Below, piece by piece: positions 24,682 to 33,387 of a stretch of DNA of 64,000 nucleotides. The translations under genes and the position numbers were made by a program. The notes beneath the pieces are model-generated. The model was not told where the DNA came from. It made no database searches and was given only the letters and a program-made list of their open reading frames with translations. The stretch covers positions 62,001 to 126,000 of the forward strand of contig NZ_JACXBW010000014.1 of assembly GCF_014712225.1 (NCBI RefSeq). Reading direction: 5' to 3'. The DNA comes from Pseudarthrobacter sulfonivorans. Its GTDB lineage: Bacteria > Actinomycetota > Actinomycetes > Actinomycetales > Micrococcaceae. The stretch's first letter is position 1, and each line of letters begins with the position of its first letter.

Positions 24682-26667
24682 GTGGGGAACTCAAAGAAAC
24701 TTTCACTTGCCATAGCTGGTCTCATTCTCGGTGCCTCCCTTGTGGCCTGCGACGACGGCAGAGGGGGAGCCGAGAGCGCGGCCAAACAGTTCGCCGCCGC
24801 GGTGTCAGCACTCGACGTCGGCCCCGTTGCCTTTGACGGCAAGGATTCCGCTGTGGCCAAGCAGCAGGTTCAGGACGTGTTCAAGGCCCTCGACCCGGAC
24901 AGGCCCTCGGTGGAAACCGGGGACCTGTCGCTGGATGGCAAAACTGCCACCGTTCCCCTCAACTACACGTGGAAAATCGGCTCCGATGAGTGGAAATACA
25001 CCACCTACGCCGAGTTCACGAAGTCCGGGGACAAATGGCTGACCGTCTGGAACCCCGCATCCTTGGTTCCCGAACTCGCAGACAACGAAATCCTCACCAA
25101 AGGCACCCAGTCTCCGCCACGCGCCGACATCCTCGGCGCCGGGGACGCGAAGCTGGTCACCTACCGCCCCGTGGTGAAAGTCGGCATCGACAAGCCGCTC
25201 CTCGGCTCAGCTGACGCGGCCGGGTCCGCCACCAAGCTGGCCGAACTGGTGGGCGTGGATGCTGCGGCCTACGCGCAGCAGGTTTCGGCGTCGGGCGCCC
25301 AGGCATTTGTCGCTGCCATCACCCTGCGTGAAGAAGGCCGCACCATTACCGACGAGCAAATCTCGGCGATCCCTGGTGGCCGCGCCATCAAGGAAAGCCA
25401 GCCCCTGGCTCCCAGCCGAACCTTCGCCCGGGCAGTCCTCGGTTCCGTCGGCGAGGCCAGTGCAGAACAGATTGAAGCCTCGGCCGGGGCACTGAGCACC
25501 GGCGATGTGACCGGCATCGGCGGGCTCCAGCAGCAGTACGACGCCCAGCTCCGCGGCACCGACGCCGTGGTGATCCGTGCGCACCGGGCCGACCTCACCC
25601 GCGAACAGATCAACGCCGCCGGGACCGATCCGCGCCGCGTGGTCTTCGAGATCGCACCCAAGCCCGGCACGCCACTGAAAACCACCCTCGACCCGAACCT
25701 CCAGTCCCTGGCCGAGAGCACTCTGGCCGGCGTGGGGCCCGCCTCGGCCATCGTGGCGCTCCGGCCCTCCACCGGCGCAGTGCTCGCAGCTGCCTCGGGG
25801 CCGGGAAGCAACGGCTATAACACCGCGATGCTGGGCCAGTACGCACCGGGATCCATCTTCAAGATGGTCGATTCGCTCGCGATGTTCCGCAACGGCCTGA
25901 CGCCGGATTCGAAGGTGCAGTGCACCCCCACCCTCGAGGTTGACGGCCGGACCTTCAAGAATTCGGAAGGCTACCCGGAAAGTTCGCTCGGGTCTGTGTC
26001 GCTCCGCGATGCATTCGCCCACTCCTGCAATACGGCGTTCATCGCGGCCCGGGACAAAGTCACCCAGGCCCAGCTTGAAGCCGCCGCGGTCGCCCTGGGT
26101 GTGGCCGTCGAAGCCCCGTCGCTGGGTGCCGTGGCCTTCCTCGGTTCCGTCCCCGGCGAGGCTGCCGGCACCGAACACGCCGCGTCGATGATCGGCCAGG
26201 GCAAGGTGCTGATGTCCCCGCTCGCGGCGGCCATCATGGCAGGCTCCGTGGCCAAGGGCTCCCCCGTCTCACCGCAGCTGGTCCTGAACCCCGACGCCGG
26301 TGCCTCCGGCGGCACCCCGGGCGAGCCGACGGCGGAGGCTGCGTCGCCGTCGTCGACCGTTACGCCCGAAGCACCCGCCCAGGCGTCCGACAAGCCGATC
26401 ACGGCCGAGGAAGCCGCAGCACTGTCCGACATGATGCGCGCAGTGGTCACGTCCGGCCACGCAGGTTTCCTGGCGAGCGTGCCCGGGGCGCCGGTGGGGG
26501 CCAAGACCGGAACGGCTGAGTACGGCAAGGAAACACCGCCCAAAACGCACGCCTGGATCGTGGCGGTTCACGGTGACCTGGCCGTTGCGGTGTTCGTCGA
26601 GGACGGCGGACTAGGTGCCACCACGTCGGGGCCGCTGCTCAAACAGTTCCTGACCGCTGCGGGCTAA
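24682..26667 (+). CDS. Lipoprotein penicillin-binding protein (transpeptidase) with MecA-like N-domain
   Basis: A 661-residue class B PBP that cross-links peptidoglycan outside the membrane. Unusually for the class, it starts with a lipoprotein signal (LILGASLVAC, lipobox Cys about residue 20) rather than a plain anchor helix. Residues about 25-150 resemble the NTF2-like MecA N-terminal domain, and a dimerisation domain follows. The transpeptidase motifs are S391-I-F-K394, S448-C-N450 and K608-T-G610. The start is GTG. It is related to the MecA/PBP2a and actinobacterial PbpA-type group; beta-lactam resistance is not implied by sequence alone. Confidence 0.88.
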   Translation: MGNSKKLSLAIAGLILGASLVACDDGRGGAESAAKQFAAAVSALDVGPVAFDGKDSAVAKQQVQDVFKALDPDRPSVETGDLSLDGKTATVPLNYTWKIGSDEWKYTTYAEFTKSGDKWLTVWNPASLVPELADNEILTKGTQSPPRADILGAGDAKLVTYRPVVKVGIDKPLLGSADAAGSATKLAELVGVDAAAYAQQVSASGAQAFVAAITLREEGRTITDEQISAIPGGRAIKESQPLAPSRTFARAVLGSVGEASAEQIEASAGALSTGDVTGIGGLQQQYDAQLRGTDAVVIRAHRADLTREQINAAGTDPRRVVFEIAPKPGTPLKTTLDPNLQSLAESTLAGVGPASAIVALRPSTGAVLAAASGPGSNGYNTAMLGQYAPGSIFKMVDSLAMFRNGLTPDSKVQCTPTLEVDGRTFKNSEGYPESSLGSVSLRDAFAHSCNTAFIAARDKVTQAQLEAAAVALGVAVEAPSLGAVAFLGSVPGEAAGTEHAASMIGQGKVLMSPLAAAIMAGSVAKGSPVSPQLVLNPDAGASGGTPGEPTAEAASPSSTVTPEAPAQASDKPITAEEAAALSDMMRAVVTSGHAGFLASVPGAPVGAKTGTAEYGKETPPKTHAWIVAVHGDLAVAVFVEDGGLGATTSGPLLKQFLTAAG

Positions 26668-26712
26668 CGCCACGAAAAACCCGCAGGCGGCGGGCGTGGG
26701 AAGATTGATGGT

Positions 26713-28395
26713 GTGGCTCATATTGACGTTTCCGGCATCGACTACTTCCTTTCCGACGGCACCCAGCTCCTCAACGGCGTGACTTTCAAGGTCCCGGACG
26801 GCACCAAAACTGCCCTGATCGGACCTAATGGCACGGGCAAGACCACACTGTTCCGGATCATTTCGGGCGACCTGATTCCGGACGAAGGGGTCATTGGACG
26901 CTCCGGAAACATGGGCATCATGCGCCAGTTCGTCGGCCAGGTCCGGGACGATTCCACGGTCCGGGACCTTTTGGTTTCCGCCGCACCGCCTGCCCTGGCC
27001 GCTGCTGCCCGGGAGGTGGACGAGGCCGAGCTCGCCATGCTGGAGCACGACGACGAACCCTCCCAGATGCGCTACGCCCAGGCCATCGTGGACTGGGGCG
27101 ATGCCGGCGGCTACGACGTTGAGACTGTCTGGGACGAGGTCTGCATGGCCGCGCTGGGACTGCCCTTTGACCGCGCCCAGCACCGCCCGGCGTCGAGCCT
27201 TTCCGGCGGCGAGCAGAAACGACTGGTCCTCGAGGCACTGTTCGCCGGCCCCGACGAACTCCTGCTCCTGGACGAACCGGACAACTACCTCGATGTGCCC
27301 GGCAAGCGCTGGCTCGAGGACAAGCTGAACGAGTCCAAAAAGACCGTCTTCTTCATCAGCCACGACCGCGAGCTCCTCGACAATGCCGCCGGACGGATCG
27401 TGACCCTCGAACCGGGGATCAACGGCGCCGGCGCGTGGGTGCACGGCGGCGGCTTCGGCTCCTACGTGGACGCCCGCGCCGACCGGAACGCGCGCTTCGA
27501 GGAGCTGCGCAAACGCTGGGACGAGGAACACGTGAAGCTCAAGGAACTCGTCAACATGTACAAAAACAAGGCCGCCTTCCGCTCCGACATGGCCAACCGG
27601 TACCACGCAGCACAGACGCGGCTGGCCAAATTCTTGGAGGTGGGCCCGCCCGAGGCCCTGCCCATCGAACAGAACGTGCAGATGCGGCTCAAGGGCGGGC
27701 GGACCGCCAAGCGCGCCATCGTGGCGGAGAAGCTTGAACTCACCGGGCTGATGCAGCCGTTCTCCACGGAGGTCTGGTTCGGCGACCGCGTGGGTGTGCT
27801 TGGCTCCAACGGGTCAGGCAAGAGCCACTTCCTGCGGCTGCTCGCCACCGGCGGGACGGACCCGGAGCGGGAGCACCTGCCTGTGTCCGACGTCGAAATC
27901 GCCGAAGTCCCGCACGAGGGCACCGTGAAGCTCGGCGCCCGCATCCGGCCCGGTTTCTTCGCCCAGACCCACGTCAGGCCGGACCTGCTGGGCAAAACCC
28001 TGCTGGAAATCCTGCACCGCGGCGACGAACACCGCTCCGGGCTGGGCCGCGAGGCCGCTGCCGGCGCGCTGGACGGCTACGGCCTCGCCGGACAGTCGGA
28101 GCAGAAGTATGAGTCGCTGTCCGGTGGCCAGCAGGCGCGGTTCCAGATCCTGCTGCTCCAGCTCTCCGGTGCCACCCTCCTGCTGCTGGACGAACCCACC
28201 GACAACCTGGACCTGCACTCGGCCGAGGCCTTGGAGAAGGCCATCGACCACTTCGAAGGCACCGTCCTCGCCGTGACGCACGACCGGTGGTTCGCCCGCA
28301 CCTTTGACCGCTTCCTGGTGTTCGGCTCCGACGGCAAAGTCTATGAGTCCGCCGAGCCCGTCTGGGACGAAAAGCGCGTGGTGCGCGCCCGCTGA
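26713..28395 (+). CDS. ABC-F family ATPase (translation factor type)
   Basis: A 560-residue protein with two ABC domains and no membrane segment. Walker A motifs are GPNGTGKT (37-44) and GSNGSGKS (364-371). Signature motifs are LSGGEQKR and LSGGQQAR, and Walker B motifs are LLLLDEPDN and LLLLDEPTDN. The linker between the domains (about 240-330) is charged and helical, as in the P-site tRNA-interaction motif of EttA/Uup-like factors that work on the ribosome. The start is GTG at 26713. Whether it is housekeeping or antibiotic-protective cannot be told. Confidence 0.9.
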   Translation: MAHIDVSGIDYFLSDGTQLLNGVTFKVPDGTKTALIGPNGTGKTTLFRIISGDLIPDEGVIGRSGNMGIMRQFVGQVRDDSTVRDLLVSAAPPALAAAAREVDEAELAMLEHDDEPSQMRYAQAIVDWGDAGGYDVETVWDEVCMAALGLPFDRAQHRPASSLSGGEQKRLVLEALFAGPDELLLLDEPDNYLDVPGKRWLEDKLNESKKTVFFISHDRELLDNAAGRIVTLEPGINGAGAWVHGGGFGSYVDARADRNARFEELRKRWDEEHVKLKELVNMYKNKAAFRSDMANRYHAAQTRLAKFLEVGPPEALPIEQNVQMRLKGGRTAKRAIVAEKLELTGLMQPFSTEVWFGDRVGVLGSNGSGKSHFLRLLATGGTDPEREHLPVSDVEIAEVPHEGTVKLGARIRPGFFAQTHVRPDLLGKTLLEILHRGDEHRSGLGREAAAGALDGYGLAGQSEQKYESLSGGQQARFQILLLQLSGATLLLLDEPTDNLDLHSAEALEKAIDHFEGTVLAVTHDRWFARTFDRFLVFGSDGKVYESAEPVWDEKRVVRAR

Positions 28396-28401
28396 CCCCG
28401 G

Positions 28402-28502
28402 ACGCTCTCTCACTTAATGCAGCTTTAACACCGACGCTCTCTCACTTTCCTAAGGAAAGTGAGAGAGCGTCGGTCATTTAAGCGCATTAAGTGAGAGAGC
28501 GT
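28402..28502. repeat. Nested inverted repeats (four copies of a 14-mer), possible bidirectional terminator or REP-like element
   Basis: An inner perfect hairpin has arms 28431-28451 and 28453-28473 with one central base. It sits inside an outer perfect 19-bp inverted repeat (28402-28420 with 28484-28502). All four arms contain ACGCTCTCTCACTT or its complement. The block fills the gap between the ABC-F and MFS genes. Confidence 0.8.
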
Positions 28503-28539
28503 TTGCTCTGGGTTTCGTGTCGGTTGCTAGCATTCGAGC

Positions 28540-29793
28540 ATGAAGACTGACATCTCAAGTACCGCGGCCGGTCCCTCCCTCAAGGCAGCGGCGGCCGCGA
28601 CTTTTGTGGTCTTCGGCGTCAACGGCTTCGTTTTTGCCAGCTGGGCGGCGCGGATCCCGGCAGTCACGGAAACGCTGCACCTCACCTCCGGCCAGATGGG
28701 CACGCTCCTGCTGTGCACGGCCATCGGCTCGCTGCTGGCGCTTCCGACGGCGGGGCTAGTGGTGGGAAGGATCGGCACGGCTAATGCCGTACGCGCCGCC
28801 GGGGTGCTGGCTGCACTGGCCGGTGTCGGGATTGCACTCTCCCTGTCGGCCGAATCGGTGGTGGGTACAGCCATTTCCCTCTTCTTCTTCGGCATCGGCA
28901 TCGGACTGTGGGACGTGTCCCAGAACATTGAGGGGGCCGACGTTGAGCACAAACTGCGGCGGACCATCATGCCCCAGTTCCATGCAGCCTTCAGCGGCGG
29001 GGCGTTCATTGGCGCGCTGATCGGTGCAGGGCTCTCGACCATCGGCGTCGGGCTGCCTGAGCACCTGCTGGTGATCGCAGCGGTTGTGGTGGTGGTGGCA
29101 CTCGTAACGCCCCGCTATTTCCTCCCCCACGAGGCCGAGTCGGCGCCCCTCGATGGTGAACCCAGGGCCGTGAAGGGCCCGTCCGCCTGGCGCGACAGCC
29201 GAACCCTGCTGATAGGCGTGGTGGTCCTCGGGGCGACCCTCACCGAAGGTGCCGGAAACGACTGGATCGCCAAGGCCACGGTGGACGGCCTGGGCACGTC
29301 AGAATCCACCGGCGCCCTGATGTTTGCCCTGTTTGTCCTGGCGATGACGGGCATGCGGTTCTTCGGCGGCCGGGTGATTGACGCCTACGGCCGCGTCGCA
29401 GTGCTCCGTGCCAGCATGGGCGCCGCAGCTGCAGGCCTTGGCCTGTTTGTGCTCGCCGGAAACGTGTGGCTGGCCGGCATCGGTGCGGCCCTGTGGGGCG
29501 TCGGCGCTGCCCTGGCCTTCCCGATGGGAATGTCCGCCGCCGCGGATGATCCGAAGCATGCCGCCGCGAGGGTGTCAGTTGTATCCACTCTGGGTTATGT
29601 CTCGTTCCTGGCGGGGCCGCCCCTGCTGGGGTACCTGGGCGACCTCACGGGAATCCACCTTGCCCTGCTCGCCATCCTCGCCCCGATCGTGGTGGCAATG
29701 CTCCTCGCCGGCGCGGCAAAGCCGCTGCCTGCGGGCCAAGGGGTGGCTGCCGGGCAGGCACAGGCTTCCAGTAAGCCGCTGGATCGGAACTAA
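28540..29793 (+). CDS. MFS transporter (YbjJ-like)
   Basis: A 417-residue protein with about 12 hydrophobic segments. The start FGVNGFVFASWAARIPAVTE and the following GTLLLCTAIGSLLALPTAG fit the YbjJ-like branch of the major facilitator superfamily, related to the fucose permease group. It has ALWGVGAALAFPMGMSAAADDP in the C-terminal half. It follows the nested repeat and precedes the PAP2/kinase gene by 63 bp. The substrate is unknown. Confidence 0.85.
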   Translation: MKTDISSTAAGPSLKAAAAATFVVFGVNGFVFASWAARIPAVTETLHLTSGQMGTLLLCTAIGSLLALPTAGLVVGRIGTANAVRAAGVLAALAGVGIALSLSAESVVGTAISLFFFGIGIGLWDVSQNIEGADVEHKLRRTIMPQFHAAFSGGAFIGALIGAGLSTIGVGLPEHLLVIAAVVVVVALVTPRYFLPHEAESAPLDGEPRAVKGPSAWRDSRTLLIGVVVLGATLTEGAGNDWIAKATVDGLGTSESTGALMFALFVLAMTGMRFFGGRVIDAYGRVAVLRASMGAAAAGLGLFVLAGNVWLAGIGAALWGVGAALAFPMGMSAAADDPKHAAARVSVVSTLGYVSFLAGPPLLGYLGDLTGIHLALLAILAPIVVAMLLAGAAKPLPAGQGVAAGQAQASSKPLDRN

Positions 29794-29856
29794 GCCCACC
29801 ACAGAGAAGGGGGCCTGCTCCCCGCACTCAGACCGCCCCGGGATTAGGGTAGGGAC

Positions 29857-31353
29857 ATGCACAGCAAGTGGCGCCCGGCACCGGGGTGGATCAGCCGCCT
29901 TGACCGGCATCTGGTCCGGAGCGTTTCGGCGTTCCCCGGGGGGACACATGACACGTTCTTCCGCCGTCTCTCTGCCTCCGCCGATCACGGCAAGCTCTGG
30001 ATTGGAGCCGCCGCGATCATGGCCCTGTTTCCGGGGAAGACGCGCCGCGCGGCACTTCACGGGCTGATCGCCCAGGCCGTGGCATCCGCGGTGACCAACG
30101 CCGGCTTCAAGACCCTGTTGCCACGCACCCGGCCCCTGCCGGAGCACCTGCCCGTGTTCCGCTTTGTCCACCCGCAGCCCACCAGCTCCTCCATGCCGTC
30201 GGGACATTCTGCCTCCGCCATTGCCTTCGCGGTTGGCACCGGACTGGTAAGGCCGGCCCTCGGCGCAGCACTGGCTCCGGCGGCGCTGGGGGTCGCCTAT
30301 TCACGCGTCCACACCGGGGCGCACTGGCCCTCGGATGTGTTTTTCGGTTCGGCCATCGGTGCAGGCGCCGCCCTGGCCACCCGCAGGTGGTGGCCCGTCC
30401 GTCCGCCGTTTCCCGAGGTGGCGCGCGCCGCAACGGATGCCCCGGAACTGCCGGGAGGCACCGGCCTCAGCATCGTGGTGAATACCCTGGGCGGCTCCTA
30501 CAAGGAGGAAACCGCTGCGGCCCTGCAGGAGGTATTCCCGCACGCGTATATAAGGACGGTGGATCCCGAGGAGAGCCTCAAGGACGCCGTCCAGACCACC
30601 GCCAAGCGCCCGGGCACCCTGGCCCTCGGTGTGTGGGGCGGTGACGGAACCGTCGGCACAGCGGCGGCGGCCGCCGCCGAACATTCCCTTCCCTTGCTGG
30701 TGCTGCCCGGCGGCACTCTGAACCACTTCGCCCGCGACACGGGGACCGGCAGCCTGAAGGAGGCAGTCGCGGCGGCAACGAACGGTGAGGCCGCGCGGGC
30801 AGACGTGGGCATCGTGACAGTCGAACGCGGGCTGGCAGGAAACCCGGAGACGGCCGAACTCATCATGGTCAACACCGCCAGCGTGGGCCTTTACCCCAAC
30901 TTGGTGCGGCGCCGTGAACAGCTGCAGCCTGCGCTTGGGAAACCATTGGCCGGAGTGGTGGCCATGTTCCGGACCTTCGCGGTGGGAACGCCCACCACCC
31001 TGATGGTGGACGGGGTGCGGCACAAGGTCTGGATAGCGTACGTGGGGCGCGGCCGCTACTATCCCCGGGACCACGCCCCGCTGTTCCGTCCGGTCCTGGA
31101 CGACGGCGTCCTGGATGTCCGCATGATCACCGCTGACGAATCCTTCGCCCGGCTAAGGCTCCTGGGGTCGGTGCTGACGGGCACAGTGGCAACCTCCCGG
31201 ATTACGCACCTGAGGGAAGCCACAGAGGTCCTCATCGAGTCGGCGGGTTCGCCCATGGCACTGGCAGTGGACGGCGAAGCGCTGGCAGGTGTACGCAGCG
31301 CCCGGATCCGGGTTGAGCCGCGGGCACTGACGTACTACTCGCCCCGCCCGTGA
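29857..31353 (+). CDS. PAP2-family phosphatase fused to a diacylglycerol/sphingosine-kinase-type domain
   Basis: A 498-residue two-domain protein. The N-terminal part (about 1-190) has the three PAP2 motifs: KTLLPRTRP near 86, PSGH at 114-117, and SRVHTGAHWPSDV near 149. The C-terminal part (about 205-498) is a lipid kinase of the DAGK catalytic family with GGDGTVG at 261-267 and PGGTLNHFARDTGTG. One chain thus carries both lipid-phosphate dephosphorylation and lipid phosphorylation. Such fusions are known in actinobacteria. A role in phospholipid or polyprenyl-lipid recycling is inference. Confidence 0.88.
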   Translation: MHSKWRPAPGWISRLDRHLVRSVSAFPGGTHDTFFRRLSASADHGKLWIGAAAIMALFPGKTRRAALHGLIAQAVASAVTNAGFKTLLPRTRPLPEHLPVFRFVHPQPTSSSMPSGHSASAIAFAVGTGLVRPALGAALAPAALGVAYSRVHTGAHWPSDVFFGSAIGAGAALATRRWWPVRPPFPEVARAATDAPELPGGTGLSIVVNTLGGSYKEETAAALQEVFPHAYIRTVDPEESLKDAVQTTAKRPGTLALGVWGGDGTVGTAAAAAAEHSLPLLVLPGGTLNHFARDTGTGSLKEAVAAATNGEAARADVGIVTVERGLAGNPETAELIMVNTASVGLYPNLVRRREQLQPALGKPLAGVVAMFRTFAVGTPTTLMVDGVRHKVWIAYVGRGRYYPRDHAPLFRPVLDDGVLDVRMITADESFARLRLLGSVLTGTVATSRITHLREATEVLIESAGSPMALAVDGEALAGVRSARIRVEPRALTYYSPRP

Positions 31354-31519
31354 GCCGCGCTATTGCAACGTGTACAGCCCTGATCATCCGTCCGGACTAC
31401 CCTGATTCGACCCTGAATCATCCCTGAGACAGGCGAATTGCCGGATTCCCGTCTGTAGCGTGGACAGTGCACACCAAACTTCCCGCAGCCGGCAGGCTGC
31501 CGTTCTAAGGAACACGTCC

Positions 31520-32467
31520 ATGATTGAGGCACAAGGCCTGACAAAGGTGTACGGCGAGAAGACCGCCGTCGCCGGAGTCAACTTCACCGTGGAGGCCGGC
31601 CGGGTCACCGGTTTCCTCGGTCCCAACGGCGCCGGCAAATCCACCACCATGCGCATGATCATGGGTCTGGACCGGCCGACGTCGGGCACCGTCACCGTTA
31701 ACGGTGCACCGTTTGACCGGCACGCCGCTCCGCTGCGGGACGTGGGCGCCCTGCTGGATGCCAAGGCCGTCCACACCAGCCGCTCCGCCTACAACCACCT
31801 CCGGGCCATGGCGGCCACGCACAGCATTCCGAAGAAGCGCGTCCACGAAGTCATCGAAATGACGGGCCTGGGCGAAGTGGCCAAGAAGAAGGTGGGCGGC
31901 TTTTCGCTTGGCATGGGACAGCGGCTGGGCATTGCCGCTGCGCTGCTCGGCAACCCGCAGACCATCATCCTGGACGAGCCGGTCAACGGCCTGGACCCCG
32001 AGGGAGTTGTCTGGGTCCGTAACCTGGTCAAGTACCTGGCGTCCGAGGGACGCACGGTGTTCCTCTCCAGCCACCTCATGAGCGAGATGGCACTCACCGC
32101 GGACCACCTGATCGTGATCGGCCGCGGCCGGATCATCGCCGATGCTCCCATCAAGGACATCATCAACGGTCAGGGCCGCGTACGCACCCGGGTCCGCACC
32201 GACCAGCCGGATCAGCTGATGCGGCTCCTGGCCGGGGACGGCGTCTCCGTGGAGCTGCAGGACAACGAACTGCTCGAGGTCAGCGGCCTTGATCCGCGCC
32301 AAATCGCCCGCGCCGCCCTCGACAGCCACACCATGATCTACGAACTCACCCCGCTGCAGGCAAGCCTCGAAGAGGCCTACATGGAGCTGACCAAGGACGA
32401 GGTCGAATACCACTCGCTGATCACCGCGGGCGCCGCCGAGGCTCCCGCCCAGTCCGGAGGCAACTAA
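31520..32467 (+). CDS. ABC transporter ATP-binding protein
   Basis: A 315-residue ATPase starting at ATG 31520 with AAGGAA upstream. Walker A GPNGAGKS is at residues 34-41, the signature FSLGMGQRLGIA is non-canonical but usual in this subfamily, and Walker B is IILDEPVNGLDPEG. The C-terminal 90 residues match the DUF4162-type extension of ABC-2 exporters. The permease follows 3 bp later, and a two-component system follows that, suggesting a regulated drug or envelope-stress exporter. Confidence 0.92.
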   Translation: MIEAQGLTKVYGEKTAVAGVNFTVEAGRVTGFLGPNGAGKSTTMRMIMGLDRPTSGTVTVNGAPFDRHAAPLRDVGALLDAKAVHTSRSAYNHLRAMAATHSIPKKRVHEVIEMTGLGEVAKKKVGGFSLGMGQRLGIAAALLGNPQTIILDEPVNGLDPEGVVWVRNLVKYLASEGRTVFLSSHLMSEMALTADHLIVIGRGRIIADAPIKDIINGQGRVRTRVRTDQPDQLMRLLAGDGVSVELQDNELLEVSGLDPRQIARAALDSHTMIYELTPLQASLEEAYMELTKDEVEYHSLITAGAAEAPAQSGGN

Positions 32468-32470
32468 GCC

Positions 32471-33367
32471 ATGAGCTCAACCACCCTCGAACCCAACCCG
32501 TCCCGCCGCGGCGCGCACGCTGCCGCCGCAGGGCCCCTGTCCGGCGACGCCACCAGCACCGGTCCGGGACCGTCGTTCCCCCGTGTGCTGAACTCGGAAT
32601 TCATCAAGTTCCGCACGCTCCTGTCCACCCTGATCCTCCTGGCCTGCACGGTGTTGGTCGTGGTCGGCTTCGGCGCGCTTTCCGCCTGGGGCACGGGTTC
32701 CTTCGCCGACCAGGCCCTCCAGGACCCCGAGGCAGCCGCTGCGTTTGCCGCCCAGGGCGGCAACCTTGCCATTGGTGTGCCCACGTCCGGCATTGCCTTC
32801 GCGCAGCTCATCCTGGGCTCCCTCGGCGTGCTGCTGATGAGCTCGGAGTTCACCACTGGAATGGCCCGCTCAACGTTCGCAGCAGTACCCAGGCGAACGC
32901 CCGCCTTCATGGCCAAGCTGCTCGTGGTGATGGTGACGGCGTTTGTTGTTACCGCCGTCTCCGTGTTCGTCGCGGGCCTCGTTTCGGTGCCGATCCTGGA
33001 CAACTACAACCTTGATTTGGACCTCGCCAGCTCGCAGTCGATGAAAATGCTGCTGGTCAACAGCATCTACGTGGCGGCCGTCGCCGCCATCGGCATGGCA
33101 CTGGGCTCCCTGCTCAGGAATTCGGCCGGCGGCATCATGGGCCTGGTGGGCCTCTTCTTCGTGGCTCCCATCGCCTTTCAGCTGATCCCGGGCGATTTCT
33201 TCGTCCAGACCCGCAAATACCTGCCAGGGAACACTGTGGAGCCGATGACAGCTGTGACCCACTTGCCGGACACCCTGGAGGTCTGGCAGGCCGCGCTGGT
33301 CCTCGGCGCCTGGGTGGTTGTCCCGGTGGTGCTCGCCGCCGTCGTCCTCAAAAAACGCGACGTCTGA
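32471..33367 (+). CDS. ABC-2 type transporter permease
   Basis: A 298-residue membrane protein with about six hydrophobic segments (LLSTLILLACTVLVVVGFGA, AFAQLILGSLGVLLMS, VVMVTAFVVTAVSVFVAGLV, and three more to the end). TTGMARSTFAAVPRR is characteristic of ABC-2 permeases paired with such ATPases. A disordered N-terminus of about 35 residues precedes the first helix. The substrate is unknown. Confidence 0.88.
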   Translation: MSSTTLEPNPSRRGAHAAAAGPLSGDATSTGPGPSFPRVLNSEFIKFRTLLSTLILLACTVLVVVGFGALSAWGTGSFADQALQDPEAAAAFAAQGGNLAIGVPTSGIAFAQLILGSLGVLLMSSEFTTGMARSTFAAVPRRTPAFMAKLLVVMVTAFVVTAVSVFVAGLVSVPILDNYNLDLDLASSQSMKMLLVNSIYVAAVAAIGMALGSLLRNSAGGIMGLVGLFFVAPIAFQLIPGDFFVQTRKYLPGNTVEPMTAVTHLPDTLEVWQAALVLGAWVVVPVVLAAVVLKKRDV

Positions 33368-33387
33368 GCTGAGGCTAGGCTCAAGGC

